Shown here in pieces: positions 18,503-28,069 of a DNA stretch of 64,000 nucleotides. The first letter of the stretch is position 1. Each line of letters begins with the position of its first letter. This stretch comes from Acidiphilium acidophilum (GTDB lineage: Bacteria > Pseudomonadota > Alphaproteobacteria > Acetobacterales > Acetobacteraceae). The stretch covers positions 1,285,501 to 1,349,500 of the forward strand of contig NZ_JAWXYB010000018.1 of the NCBI RefSeq assembly GCF_033842475.1, written 5' to 3'. Both the position numbers and the translations under genes were made by a program. A model generated the notes under the pieces. It was not told where the DNA came from. It did not search any database and saw nothing but the letters and a program-made list of their open reading frames with translations.

Positions 18503-19672
18503 TCAATCCGCGTTCACGTGATCGTGCATCAGCACCGTCTCCCCCTCCGGCACGCGCTGCCCCTCGATCTCCACCCGCTGCTTCGGCAACGCCCCGGGGA
18601 ATTCCGCCTGCAGATACTTGATCATCTGCTCGCGCACATAGCACCGCAAATCCCACGCCTCGCCCGAGTTCCGCGCCGAAACCAGTGCCCGCAGCTCGAT
18701 CGTCGTGGCCAGCGCATGGGTCACCTGCAGCACCACGACCTTCCCGCTCCACAATTTCGAGGAATGAACGATCTCGGTAAGCTTGTCCCGCAACTTATCG
18801 ACCGGCACGGTATAATCCACATTCCAGTGCACCGTCCCGATCAGCTCGGAACTGTCGCGCGTCCAGTTCTGGAACGGATTCTCCAGCAACCACGCCAGCG
18901 GCACGATCATCCGCTGCCAGTTCCAGATCCGCACCACCACATAGGTGCTGGTAATCTCCTCGATCCACCCCCACTGGCCGTTGATCACCACCGCATCCTC
19001 GACCCGCAACGGCTGCGTGATCGCAATCTGAATGCCCGCAATCAGGTTCGACAGCACCGGCCGCGCCGCCAATCCCACCACCAGCCCCGCCGCACCCGCC
19101 GAAGCCAGCAGCGAAACGCCATATTGCCGCACCGCCGGAAACACCATCAGCGCGGCCGCAATGGTAATCATCAGCACCAGCACATGGCTCGCCCGCCGCA
19201 ACACCTGCCACTGCGTCACATGCTTGCGCGCCATCACGTCAGCCTGAATATTATCGGGCCGTCGCGACAGCTTGTAGGTCGTGTAAACGTCGATGCTCAC
19301 CATCACGCTGGCGCCGATCAGCGCGATGAACACCGCGCTGAGCACATGCAGCACCGAGTTCTCCGCCCGTACCCCGATCGGCGATTCCGGCACCACGATC
19401 CCGAGCAGGATCACCGCGATGAACATGAACAGGATCGACTTGGTCCGCCGCACCACGATCGTCAGCACCGGATGTTTGGCCAGCACCTTCTTCGGAATCA
19501 CCCGCACCAGCACCGCCTGCAACACGGCTGCCACGAAAATCGCCGCCGCGAACAAAATCGCCGTCGTCACCGCCGGCGGCCAGCCATGCAACGCCGTCGT
19601 CACCGAGCCGGCAGCATGCGCAATCGGATTGCCAGCGGTCGCCGTCGTCGCCGGTTGAACAGAACCCGTCAT
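18503..19672 (-). CDS. Mechanosensitive channel of the MscS family
   Basis: A 389-residue inner-membrane protein with about four to five helices. The pore helix and beta domain are clear: LLASAGAAGLVVGLAARPVL corresponds to MscS TM3, followed by NLIAGIQIAITQPLRVEDAV and WIEEITSTYVVVRIWNWQRM. It opens under membrane tension to release solutes during osmotic downshift. The ATG at 19672 has GAGGGA just upstream and is preferred over 19729. The C-terminus ends with an acidic/His tail (MHDHVNAD). It stands between the LysM gene and bpt on the same strand. Confidence 0.88.
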   Translation of the reverse strand: MTGSVQPATTATAGNPIAHAAGSVTTALHGWPPAVTTAILFAAAIFVAAVLQAVLVRVIPKKVLAKHPVLTIVVRRTKSILFMFIAVILLGIVVPESPIGVRAENSVLHVLSAVFIALIGASVMVSIDVYTTYKLSRRPDNIQADVMARKHVTQWQVLRRASHVLVLMITIAAALMVFPAVRQYGVSLLASAGAAGLVVGLAARPVLSNLIAGIQIAITQPLRVEDAVVINGQWGWIEEITSTYVVVRIWNWQRMIVPLAWLLENPFQNWTRDSSELIGTVHWNVDYTVPVDKLRDKLTEIVHSSKLWSGKVVVLQVTHALATTIELRALVSARNSGEAWDLRCYVREQMIKYLQAEFPGALPKQRVEIEGQRVPEGETVLMHDHVNAD

Positions 19673-19806
19673 CTTCCCTCCTCGAACAATGCCGCAAAGC
19701 AGCATGAGGGTCCTGCTGCAACGCAGCATAAACCGCCCTCAGTCGGGAGTTAGAACCCGCACGGCGATATACAACCGCCGATCACCGGCAACCGCCGGTC
19801 AGCGCG

Positions 19807-20571
19807 TCACGCCGTCGTGACCGGTGCGGCACTCCGCGCCGCAAGCTGCGCCTCGAACACCGCGTCGCGATCCACCCAGGCCCCACCCGCGAGCACCTGT
19901 GTGCGATGGAACTTCGATTTATACCTCATCTTCGGGCTCTCCGGCACCCAATAGCCGAGATACACATAGGGCAGCCCCAGCTCCGCCGCCCGTTCCACCA
20001 GCCACATGATCGCCTGAGTCCCGAGCGAGCGTCGTGCCAGTTCCGGCGCAAAAAACGAATAGACCGCCGAAAGCCCATCCCCGAGCCGGTCCGTCAGGCA
20101 CGCCCCCACCAGCCGGTCCGCCTCGTCGCGAAACTCCACCAGCCAGGTCTCGATCGGGGTATCCTCGACCATCGCCCGGTAATCGTAAAAACTCATCGCC
20201 GCCATGTCGCCGTCGCCATGCCGCGCCATCTGATAGCGCTGGAACAGCAGAAACTGCTCCGAGGTCGCGCGCGGCGGCATTTCATACGCCCGCAACCCCG
20301 CATTCACCGCCGCAATCCGCCGCTGCGTCCGGCTCGGCTCGAAATCCGCCACGACAATGCGGATCGGAATGCACGAGCGGCACCCCTGGCACACCGGCGC
20401 ATACGCAATATTATGGCTGCGCCGGAACCCCCCGCGCGAAAGCCGGTCATGCAGCGCCTCCGCCCCGGTGCCACCCAGTTCCGTCACCACCTTCCGCTCG
20501 ACCCGTCCGGGCACGTAAGGGCAGGGCAGGGGGGCGGTCGCATAGAAAAACTGCGGCGATTTATGCATCAC
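19807..20571 (-). CDS. bpt: Aspartate/glutamate leucyltransferase (Bpt; Ate family)
   Basis: Attaches Leu from Leu-tRNA to proteins with N-terminal Asp or Glu, marking them for ClpS/ClpAP (N-degron pathway). The 254-residue protein shows the family motifs: the N-terminal Cys pair CQGCRSCIPIRI, GFRRSHNIAYAPVC before it, the central QMARHGDGDM region, and the C-terminal GYWVPESPKMRYKSKF that binds the acceptor. It begins three bases after the stop of the RDD gene on the same strand, so the two form an operon. The motif pattern excludes a general GNAT acetyltransferase. Confidence 0.92.
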   Translation of the reverse strand: MMHKSPQFFYATAPLPCPYVPGRVERKVVTELGGTGAEALHDRLSRGGFRRSHNIAYAPVCQGCRSCIPIRIVVADFEPSRTQRRIAAVNAGLRAYEMPPRATSEQFLLFQRYQMARHGDGDMAAMSFYDYRAMVEDTPIETWLVEFRDEADRLVGACLTDRLGDGLSAVYSFFAPELARRSLGTQAIMWLVERAAELGLPYVYLGYWVPESPKMRYKSKFHRTQVLAGGAWVDRDAVFEAQLAARSAAPVTTA

Positions 20572-20574
20572 CCC

Positions 20575-21063
20575 TCACACCCCCCGGTTCAGCGCACTGG
20601 CATGCACCACCGTCACCCCCGCGAGAATATCATGCAACGCCCGCCGCCGCCGGTTGAAAAACACCGCGATGAACGGCACCATGCTCAGCGCGAATGACAG
20701 ATACAGCAACACGGTCCACGCAATCGCCTGCGCCAGGCTCGGCCGCACCGGGTTCGCCAGCGCGAGGCTGTCATCCTGGCGCACCGTCAGCCCCAGCAAC
20801 CGCTGCCCCGGCGTCGCCGCCCCCATCGTCACCAGCCACGCCACATAATACACGAACGGCACCAGCGGCAGCAGATGCCCGAGCAGAAACCCCAGCCCCA
20901 GCGTCAAAATCCCGAACACCACAACCACCCAGATCGCAACGAACCCCAATACCGCGATCAGCAGAAAATCGACGATGAACGCCACGATCCGCCGCGGCCA
21001 CACATCGCGTGTCAGCCACGCATCCAGCACCACGTCCGATCGCAGCGACAATCCCTGACTCAT
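20575..21063 (-). CDS. RDD family integral membrane protein
   Basis: About 162 residues from the ATG at 21063 (172 from an earlier start at 21093). The RDD signature is seen as WPRRIVAFIVDFLLIAVLGF with three to four membrane helices, TPGQRLLGLTVR in the middle and a short C-terminal tail RRALHDILAGVTVV. The function of RDD proteins is generally unknown; some act in ion transport or in envelope stress. It lies immediately upstream of bpt (three bases), which is a common arrangement in alphaproteobacteria. Confidence 0.85.
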   Translation of the reverse strand: MSQGLSLRSDVVLDAWLTRDVWPRRIVAFIVDFLLIAVLGFVAIWVVVVFGILTLGLGFLLGHLLPLVPFVYYVAWLVTMGAATPGQRLLGLTVRQDDSLALANPVRPSLAQAIAWTVLLYLSFALSMVPFIAVFFNRRRRALHDILAGVTVVHASALNRGV

Positions 21064-21213
21064 ATAACGAGAATATGACCCGCCACGCCTCAAAGCAATG
21101 GCGATCTTGCCCGATCAAGTCATCACGCCCTTTCCCGACGCCATCCCCCGCGCATGGACATCCACCCCCCCGATTGCTACATGCGCGGCGCGCCTCAGCC
21201 ACTGGAATCCCTG

Positions 21214-22146
<933 letters not shown>

Positions 22147-22162
22147 ACCGGAAGGAAACGCC

Positions 22163-22786
22163 ATGAAACTCTACTACGCCCCGGGCTCGTGCTCGATCGG
22201 CACCCACGTCATCCTTGAGGAAATCGGCAAGCCCTACCAAAGCCACGAAGTCAATCTCGCCGGCGGCGAACAATTCTCCGAGGCGTTCAAACAAATCAAC
22301 CCGAAATCCAAAGTCCCGGTCATGATCCTCGATGATGGCACCTCCCTCACCGAATGGATCGCCATCGCCGGCTACCTCGCCGTCACCAACCCCGAAGCCA
22401 ACCTCCTGCCGCAGGACCCGCTCGACTGGGCCCGCGCCACCGAATACATGGTCCATTGCAACTGCACCATGCACAGCCACGGCTTCGCCCGCATCCGCCG
22501 CGCCGAACGCTTCACCCCCTCCGGCGACGAGGACGACGAGGAAACCGTCCGTGGCCAGGGCCGCCGCATCTTCAACGACGGCTTCGCCCTCATGGATGAA
22601 GTCCTCCAAGGCCGCGAGTGGCTGCTCAACCATTACTCGATCGCCGACGCCGCCCTGTTCTACGTCAGCTTCTGGGCCGATGTCCGCGGCGCCGCCACCA
22701 TGCCGCCCAACGTCGCCGCCCACTACGCCCGCATGAAATCCCGCCCCGCCGTCCAGCGCGCCCTCGCCATCGAAGGCTTCGCATAA
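22163..22786 (+). CDS. Glutathione S-transferase family protein
   Basis: A 207-residue cytosolic protein starting MKLYYAPGSCSIGTHVILEE, the beta-class GST pattern with cysteine at residue 10, then NPKSKVPVMILDDG (cis-proline) and an all-alpha C-domain (WLLNHYSIADAALFYVSFWA). It could conjugate glutathione or reduce disulfides; the substrate is unknown. A Shine-Dalgarno GGAAGGAAA precedes the start. Its stop overlaps the next start by one base (TAATG), so it is in an operon with prs and the histidine phosphatase. Confidence 0.88.
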   Translation: MKLYYAPGSCSIGTHVILEEIGKPYQSHEVNLAGGEQFSEAFKQINPKSKVPVMILDDGTSLTEWIAIAGYLAVTNPEANLLPQDPLDWARATEYMVHCNCTMHSHGFARIRRAERFTPSGDEDDEETVRGQGRRIFNDGFALMDEVLQGREWLLNHYSIADAALFYVSFWADVRGAATMPPNVAAHYARMKSRPAVQRALAIEGFA

Positions 22787-23337
22787 TGTCCCTGCCGCGC
22801 GCGCCCTTCTGGTTCCTCCGCCACGGCCAGACCGACTACAACGCGCGCGGCGTCTCCCAGGGCTCGGTCGATATCCCGCTCAACGCCACCGGCATCGCCC
22901 AGGCGCATCAAGCCGCCCCCCTGCTCGAAGGCCGCGGCATCACCGCCGTCATCGCCTCCCCGATGCAGCGCGCACTGGTCACCGCCGAAATCGTCAACCA
23001 GACCCTCAACTTGCCCCTCACCACCGAACCCAACCTCCGCGAAGTCGTCTTCGGCGGCATGGAAGGCCAACCCCTCGGCACCTGGTTCGCCGACTGGCTC
23101 AACGGCATCGCCACCCCCGAAGGTGCGGAAAGCTTCGCCGACATCACCACCCGCGCCCGCACCGTCATGTCCAACCTGCTCACCGCCCCCGCACCCCTCC
23201 TCATCGTCTCCCACGGCGCCTTCTTCCGCGCCCTGCGCGGCGTCATGGGCCTCGAACTCGACATCCGCACCGAAAACGCGACACCGATTTTATGCGAACC
23301 AGTGGCCGAGGGGTGGCGGGCTACGAAGTTTGCGTGA
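22786..23337 (+). CDS. Histidine phosphatase family protein
   Basis: A 183-residue phosphoglycerate-mutase-like enzyme. The catalytic RHGQT lies at about residues 12-16 (WFLRHGQTDYNARG), followed by SPMQRALVTAEI, the acid region VVFGGMEGQPLG and the second histidine in LLIVSHGAFFRAL. It is probably a phosphatase of a small phosphorylated metabolite rather than a glycolytic mutase, because of its short length. It is the last gene of the prs-GST-phosphatase unit; a hairpin repeat follows 20 bases downstream. Confidence 0.88.
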   Translation: MSLPRAPFWFLRHGQTDYNARGVSQGSVDIPLNATGIAQAHQAAPLLEGRGITAVIASPMQRALVTAEIVNQTLNLPLTTEPNLREVVFGGMEGQPLGTWFADWLNGIATPEGAESFADITTRARTVMSNLLTAPAPLLIVSHGAFFRALRGVMGLELDIRTENATPILCEPVAEGWRATKFA

Positions 23338-23356
23338 GGGAAGGGAGCAGGAAGGC

Positions 23357-23380
23357 GGTTCTTTTTTGTAAAAAAGAACC
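23357..23380 (+). repeat. Hairpin repeat, copy a
   Basis: Perfect 11-bp stem (arm GGTTCTTTTTT, loop GT) followed by AAAAAACT. First of eight copies of one family in the window; placed in a gap between convergent genes. Confidence 0.85.
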
Positions 23381-23463
23381 AAAAAACTTTTTTATGCTGG
23401 GACCGGGCGTTTTCGGGGTCGTTAACTCAATATAAATCAACCAAAACGTCCGATCCCCGGTTA

Positions 23464-24324
23464 TCAGTTCGCCACGATCCGGCGATACAAATGCCACGTC
23501 GCATGCCCCAGGATCGGCACCACCACCACAAGCCCGAACAACAGCGGAATCGCCCCCAGCACGACACTCGTGACCACGACAAACCCCCACGCCAGAATCG
23601 TCCCCGGATTGGTCCTGAACGCCCTGACCGAAATCGCCACCGCCGTCCCGACCGACACATGACGATCGAGCAGCAACGGCATCGAAACGCAGCCGACCAC
23701 CAGCCCGATCAGAGCGAACACAAACCCTGTCCCCACCCCCGCGACAATCAGCGTCCAACCCGCCGGCGTCTCGAACACCGCCGAGACGAACCCGCCCATC
23801 GTCGGCGGCATCGCCGGCCCGATCGTTGCCCGAAAAATCGCCGCCGCCGTCCCGATCCACGCGAAATAAAGCAAAATCTCGCAAGCCCCGAGCGCCAGAA
23901 TCGCCCCGATCTGCGGTGACCGGAACACCCCGGCCGCATCCGCAAGCGATGCCGACCCCACCGCCTCACGCCGCCTGCTCAACTCGGCAAGCCAGATCGT
24001 CGCCAGCGGCCCGATCAGCGTGAAACCGGACACGACGGGAAACACCATCGGAATCACCGCATGCCGCGCCATCGCCGCAACCCCCAGCAGAACGGCAATC
24101 GGATAAATGATCGCGAGCATCACCACATCGGTCCGGTTCGCCTTGAAATCCTCAAGCCCCCGCCCGAGCGCAATCCTGATATCGCTCCACCCGACCCGCT
24201 GAACCTGCGGATCACCGTCACGCGCACGCTCCTGCCAATATTCCCCCGGTGTCGCCGTACCGATCTGTCCAACCGGACCGGACGGGGCGGTAAAAATCCA
24301 TTCGATGGGATTGCGTATGGCCAT
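23464..24324 (-). CDS. DUF2189 family membrane protein
   Basis: A 286-residue protein with about six membrane helices after a soluble N-terminus (residues 1-50). The segment GWSDIRIALGRGLEDFKANR preceding the first helix and the C-terminal helix ILGHATWHLYRRIVAN match the DUF2189 family, found in many proteobacteria and of unknown function. The ATG at 24324 has a strong Shine-Dalgarno GGAGGAG. It is transcribed alone and converges on the histidine phosphatase gene. Confidence 0.85.
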   Translation of the reverse strand: MAIRNPIEWIFTAPSGPVGQIGTATPGEYWQERARDGDPQVQRVGWSDIRIALGRGLEDFKANRTDVVMLAIIYPIAVLLGVAAMARHAVIPMVFPVVSGFTLIGPLATIWLAELSRRREAVGSASLADAAGVFRSPQIGAILALGACEILLYFAWIGTAAAIFRATIGPAMPPTMGGFVSAVFETPAGWTLIVAGVGTGFVFALIGLVVGCVSMPLLLDRHVSVGTAVAISVRAFRTNPGTILAWGFVVVTSVVLGAIPLLFGLVVVVPILGHATWHLYRRIVAN

Positions 24325-24729
24325 TTATTTTGTCTCCTCCTGAACCCGTCCTTGAATGAGCGGGTATTGTCATGACAGTTCGAACCGCTCGGTCGTTATG
24401 TCCGGCCGTAACGTGATCTTTTATAATTTACTGTACAAATTCAGGGAGTGACTCTGCTCTATTTTATTATATCCCGCGCTCCGGCAAATTCTTGAGGCAT
24501 TCACCGTAAACACGACAGACTGTAGAAAGCTCCGCACCATTCCTAACCGCTTGTTTTCGTTTGGACTGGTCCGGCATCCGTGGTCATTTGGCTGCTGAGG
24601 CAACGCCCCAGACTCTACTTGTAGAGTGATTGAAAGCACCAACTCAACAAAAAAAACGCACCACCCCGCCCCCGGTTGATTTTCAGCGGTTCCGGTTCAT
24701 GATCGCCCGAAACAACAGGAACCGGCATC
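24325..24729. other. Intergenic region without a convincing gene
   Basis: This 405-base gap is more AT-rich than its surroundings. It must contain the promoters of the divergent DUF2189 and alcohol dehydrogenase genes. A 73-codon frame on the minus strand (24421-24642) has no family features or Shine-Dalgarno and is not called. A short palindrome at 24612-24627 is listed separately. Confidence 0.6.
24612..24627. promoter_or_regulatory. Short perfect palindrome before the alcohol dehydrogenase gene
   Basis: ACTCTAC and its reverse complement GTAGAGT are separated by two bases. The position, about 100 bases before the dehydrogenase ATG, fits an operator, but nothing identifies the regulator. 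Confidence 0.3.
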
Positions 24730-25893
24730 ATGGATATCAGCCTCTTCGCCCCTCGCCACATGGACATCGGCGGCGGTGCCGCCTCGCGCATCGCCGCCAT
24801 GCTGCACCGCCTCGGCGTCAGCCGCCCCCTGATCGTGACCGACCCGGTCATGGTCAGCCTCGGCCTGATCGACCGCATCCGCGCGCCGCTCGATCAAGCC
24901 GGCATCCCCCACACCATCTTCAGCGACACGGTCCCCGAACCGGTCGATACCGTGATTGAAGCCGGCGTGCGCTTCGCTGCCGATCTCGATATCGACTGCA
25001 TCATCGCCTTCGGCGGCGGCTCCCCGATCGACACGGCAAAAGCCATCAACATCCTCCGCGCGGCAGGGCAGGGGGCCCGCATGCGCGACTTCAAAGTCCC
25101 CCACGCCGCCGACCACGCCGCCCTGCCGCTGATCGCAATCCCCACCACCGCCGGCACCGGCTCCGAAGCCACCCGCTTCACCGTCATCACCGATACCGGC
25201 ACGGATGAAAAAATGCTCATCGCCGGCCTCGGTGCCCTGCCGGTCGCCGCCATCGTCGATTTCGAACTGTCCATGAGCGTCCCCGCCCGCACCACCGCCG
25301 ATACCGGGATCGACGCCTTCACCCACGCCCTCGAAGCCCTGGTCTCCCGCCGCGCCAATCCAATCTCCGATGGCTACGCCCGCGCCGCCCTGCGTCTGAT
25401 CGGCCGCAACCTCCGCACCGTCTACCGCGAACCCGACAACCGCGCCGCACGCGCCGCCATGATGCTCGGCGCCACCCTCGCCGGCCTCGCCTTCTCCAAC
25501 GCCTCCGTCGCCCTGGTCCACGGCATGTCCCGCCCGATCGGCGCGCACTTCCACGTCCCCCACGGCCTGTCCAACGCCATGCTGCTCCCCGCCGTCACCC
25601 GCTACTCCCTCAACGCCGCCCTGCCACGCTACGCCGAAGCCGCCCGCCTCGCCGGCTTCGCGCCGGACACCGACGCCGACCAACTCGCCGGCGCCCGCCT
25701 CCTCGAAGCACTCGAAACCCTCAACCACGACCTCGCCGTCCCCACCCCCTCCGCCTTCGGCATCGCCCGATCGGACTGGGACCGCACCCAACCCACCATG
25801 GCCACCCAAGCCCTCGCCTCCGGCAGCCCCGCCAATAACCCAATCATCCCCGATGAAACCCAGATCATGAGAATTTACGCCGAGATTTATTAG
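24730..25893 (+). CDS. Iron-containing (type III) alcohol dehydrogenase
   Basis: A 387-residue NAD(P)-dependent dehydrogenase. The GGGS motif (IIAFGGGSPIDTAK, about residues 93-106) and the metal-binding region with D and His residues (TGIDAFTHALEALVSR, ALVHGMSRPIGAHFHVPHG) are intact, giving the usual Asp-His-His-His ligands. The protein could oxidise short alcohols or reduce aldehydes; substrate not predictable. It stands alone with its own probable promoter, and hairpin repeats follow it. Confidence 0.93.
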   Translation: MDISLFAPRHMDIGGGAASRIAAMLHRLGVSRPLIVTDPVMVSLGLIDRIRAPLDQAGIPHTIFSDTVPEPVDTVIEAGVRFAADLDIDCIIAFGGGSPIDTAKAINILRAAGQGARMRDFKVPHAADHAALPLIAIPTTAGTGSEATRFTVITDTGTDEKMLIAGLGALPVAAIVDFELSMSVPARTTADTGIDAFTHALEALVSRRANPISDGYARAALRLIGRNLRTVYREPDNRAARAAMMLGATLAGLAFSNASVALVHGMSRPIGAHFHVPHGLSNAMLLPAVTRYSLNAALPRYAEAARLAGFAPDTDADQLAGARLLEALETLNHDLAVPTPSAFGIARSDWDRTQPTMATQALASGSPANNPIIPDETQIMRIYAEIY

Positions 25894-25917
25894 GGAAGGG
25901 GAGGAAGCCGAAGGAAG

Positions 25918-25941
25918 GGTTCTTTTTTGCAAAAAAGAACC
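25918..25941 (+). repeat. Hairpin repeat, copy b
   Basis: Same 11-bp stem as copy a (arm GGTTCTTTTTT, loop GC), followed by AAAAAACT; 24 bases after the alcohol dehydrogenase stop. Confidence 0.85.
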
Positions 25942-26009
25942 AAAAAACTCTCTTGAATCTAGGCCCGTGCCCCTGACACCACCCGTAGCCCAGATAACAA
26001 AAGTTTTTT

Positions 26010-26033
26010 GCTACTTTTTTTCAAAAAAGTAGC
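26010..26033 (-). repeat. Hairpin repeat, copy c (changed stem)
   Basis: Reverse orientation, preceded by AAGTTTTTT. The stem arm is GCTACTTTTTT, changed at two positions on both arms relative to copies a and b, so pairing is kept. Faces copy b. Confidence 0.85.
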
Positions 26034-26110
26034 CCTTCCCTCGCCTTCCTTACCTTCCCCTAACCTTTTCCGGCTTTCTCACCCCCCAGCCGTTATGCTT
26101 ATAGTCCCAT

Positions 26111-26773
26111 GTGACCGAAGCACCCCGCCCTCATGAAGCCTTGACCGAAACCCTCAAAGCCATCTTTGCGGGTTTCCATCGCGAGGCGGTTCGGCTGGCC
26201 CAGCACCACCGGGCCGCGATGCCGATGGTCACGCTGTTGCTGGGTTATTTCAACCGCGTCGTGATCCGCTTCGCCCGCTCCGCCGCCAAACCCGCAACGC
26301 CACCCAAACCGATCCGCGAACCCGCGCCAGACATCACCAACACCGCGCCGCCAAAGCCCTCCCGCCCGCGCAAACCATCACCGTTCTCCACGCAATTCGC
26401 CTGGCTGCTGCATCTGCTGCCGAACACGCCAACCACCGGCGTCGTTGCCGCACAGGCCCATTACGACCTGATCGCGTTCGTCAATTCCCCGGACCTGATC
26501 GCCCTGCTCGCCGCCAAGCCGAGCCTCGGTCGCATCCTCCGCCCGATCTGCCGCATGTTCGGCGTAAACCTCCCCGACCACCTCCGCCCGCCACCCCGCG
26601 AGCGACGCCAGCGCAAACCCAACCCCAACCCGAAACCCAAACGCATCATCTGGCCGATCCCCCTCGACCCCGCCGACATCCGCATCCCCGACGCCAACTA
26701 CCACGGCGTCCATTTCGGCCCCGGCAACCGCTTTTGGCCCCCCAGACGAAAATACCGAAAAATTCACTCCTGA
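26111..26773 (+). CDS. Pro-rich basic protein of unknown function, paralogue 1
   Basis: A 220-residue protein beginning at GTG (26111; the overlapping ATG is in another frame and stops at once). An N-terminal helical part (residues 1-55) is followed by a Pro/Lys/Arg-rich linker (PPKPSRPRKPSPF), a helical domain (about 100-155, YDLIAFVNSPDLIALLAAKP) and a basic C-terminus (KPNPNPKPKRIIWPIP). A second copy with over 90% identical residues is at 46107-46769. No signal peptide, membrane segment or known family. The repeated copy with flanking hairpins suggests a mobile or duplicated unit. Confidence 0.6.
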   Translation: MTEAPRPHEALTETLKAIFAGFHREAVRLAQHHRAAMPMVTLLLGYFNRVVIRFARSAAKPATPPKPIREPAPDITNTAPPKPSRPRKPSPFSTQFAWLLHLLPNTPTTGVVAAQAHYDLIAFVNSPDLIALLAAKPSLGRILRPICRMFGVNLPDHLRPPPRERRQRKPNPNPKPKRIIWPIPLDPADIRIPDANYHGVHFGPGNRFWPPRRKYRKIHS

Positions 26774-26871
26774 CAGAATCCATCTTCGCACGCCGATAAC
26801 GTTACGATAACGCAACGAATAATCGTCAAAAACCTTGCCAACCCCGCCGAACTCCCGCCACAAGGAGCACC

Positions 26872-27558
26872 ATGATCAAGCGCGCAGCCCTCTTCGCCAT
26901 CGGCGGCATCCTGATAGCCGTCGCCCTCGCCATCACCGCCCACCATTTGACCCGCAGGCCGCCGAACAACGGCAATCCTCCGGTGATCCAGACCGATTTC
27001 ACCGCCGCGAGCCTGATCCGTCCCGGCGATCCGGTGTTCGGCAATCCCACCGGTCGCCTCACCATCGTCGATTTCTACGACATCCGCTGCCCGCCCTGCC
27101 GGCGTATGAATCTGCGGTTCAACCGGCTGATGAAGGCGAATCCCGATATTCGCTACGTCCCGATCGATTTCCCCATTCTCGGCAAACCGAGCGTCCTCGG
27201 CACGCGCGCCCTGTTCGCTGCCACACTGCAGCACAAATACCACGCACTCCGCCACATCCTGATGCGCCAGAAGCCCAAGCCCACCATGGCGATCCTGAAA
27301 ACCGACGCTGCCAAAGCCGGGATCGACTGGCCGGAACTTAAAACCGCCATGAACTCCCCCGCCGTCACCGCGCGGCTCAATTCCAACCTCGCGCGGGGCC
27401 ACGCCCTCGGCCTGAAATACGTCCCGAGCTGGTATATCGGCCACCGCCGCATCATCGGCTCGATCAGCTATGCCGCCCTGGTCAAAACCGTGGCCGAGGT
27501 CGAATCACGGCAGAAGCAAACCGCCGGAAACGCCTCCCCGGCGCCCCACAAATCCTGA
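26872..27558 (+). CDS. DsbA-like thiol:disulfide oxidoreductase, membrane anchored
   Basis: A 228-residue protein with an N-terminal membrane segment (ALFAIGGILIAVALAITAH) and a thioredoxin fold on the periplasmic side. The active site is CPPC in IVDFYDIRCPPCRRMN (about residue 78), with the cis-proline loop YVPSWYIG near residue 185. The insertion of helices between them and the length point to the DsbA/DsbG-type group. It would oxidise or isomerise cysteines in the cell envelope. A strong AAGGAG precedes the ATG. It lies just after repeat copy 1 and converges on a small gene. Confidence 0.8.
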   Translation: MIKRAALFAIGGILIAVALAITAHHLTRRPPNNGNPPVIQTDFTAASLIRPGDPVFGNPTGRLTIVDFYDIRCPPCRRMNLRFNRLMKANPDIRYVPIDFPILGKPSVLGTRALFAATLQHKYHALRHILMRQKPKPTMAILKTDAAKAGIDWPELKTAMNSPAVTARLNSNLARGHALGLKYVPSWYIGHRRIIGSISYAALVKTVAEVESRQKQTAGNASPAPHKS

Positions 27559-27828
27559 TCAGGGGACCGGCGGTTTGCTGCCGTCGTCCGGGGTCAGATG
27601 CCGGTCCAGCGAGAGCCGGAAATCCTCCAGCGCCGCCACCCCCGCCGGGTCGAGCGCCTCGACCCCGGCCACCACCGTGTCACTGACATCGCGCAACGCC
27701 TCCAGCAGCGCCCGCCCGACCAGATTGCCCGAAAGCACCTCGGCGAACCGCGATGCATGTTCCTCCCGGCCCGTTTCCCTCAGGGTCTGCGCCAGCTTCT
27801 CGGCCTGTTTCTGCGGCTCGTCGGTCAT
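27559..27828 (-). CDS. Small conserved-looking helical protein, unknown
   Basis: An 89-residue hydrophilic, mostly helical protein (TDEPQKQAEKLAQTLRETGR ... AGVAALEDFRLSLDRHL). No signal peptide or membrane segment. Its stop directly abuts that of the DsbA-like gene, and its ATG is preceded by AGGATGAACG, a fair ribosome-binding site. It is divergent from nrdB. No function can be given; the compact fit between genes supports it being real. Confidence 0.5.
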   Translation of the reverse strand: MTDEPQKQAEKLAQTLRETGREEHASRFAEVLSGNLVGRALLEALRDVSDTVVAGVEALDPAGVAALEDFRLSLDRHLTPDDGSKPPVP

Positions 27829-27901
27829 CGTTCATCCTGTCAGATCTATCCGTCGCCGACTCTCCGAGCCACTGGCCCCGCTGTCAATCTCCCGCGCCGC
27901 C

Positions 27902-27948
27902 ACACTACATCTGGTGGCAAATCACGTCAGACAAAACATATATGGTAC
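27902..27948 (+). promoter_or_regulatory. Tandem NrdR-like boxes before nrdB
   Basis: Two 16-base sites at 27902-27917 (ACACTACATCTGGTGG, 12 of 16 match to acaCwAtATaTwGtgt) and 27933-27948 (core ATATATGGT) start exactly 31 bases apart, three helical turns, the spacing used by NrdR. They sit 122-168 bases before the nrdB ATG. NrdR represses ribonucleotide reductase genes when dATP is high; the nrdR gene is not in the window. Confidence 0.55.
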
Positions 27949-28069
27949 AACCGACCACCAATCAGCCGGTCTCCCGGTTGCCGAACCCCCCGTCCGGGTC
28001 CATAATACCTTTCAGAATCGCACCACCGAACCAGCGCGGCCCCGACCTCGCCTCGCCCGAAGGAACATC

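Larger units (their letters stand above)
25912..26823 (+). repeat. About 0.9-kb repeat, copy 1 (inverted partner at 46 kb)
   Basis: From the first hairpin to the block GTTACGATAACGCAAC this segment matches, in reverse orientation, 46056-46955, with scattered differences and near-identical protein. It includes two facing hairpins, the Pro-rich unknown gene and the conserved 3' block. The copies are too diverged for a very recent duplication. Confidence 0.9.

Noticed and set aside
24421-24642. 73-codon gene in the gap before the alcohol dehydrogenase
   Set aside because: No family features, no Shine-Dalgarno, and unusual codons; treated as intergenic.
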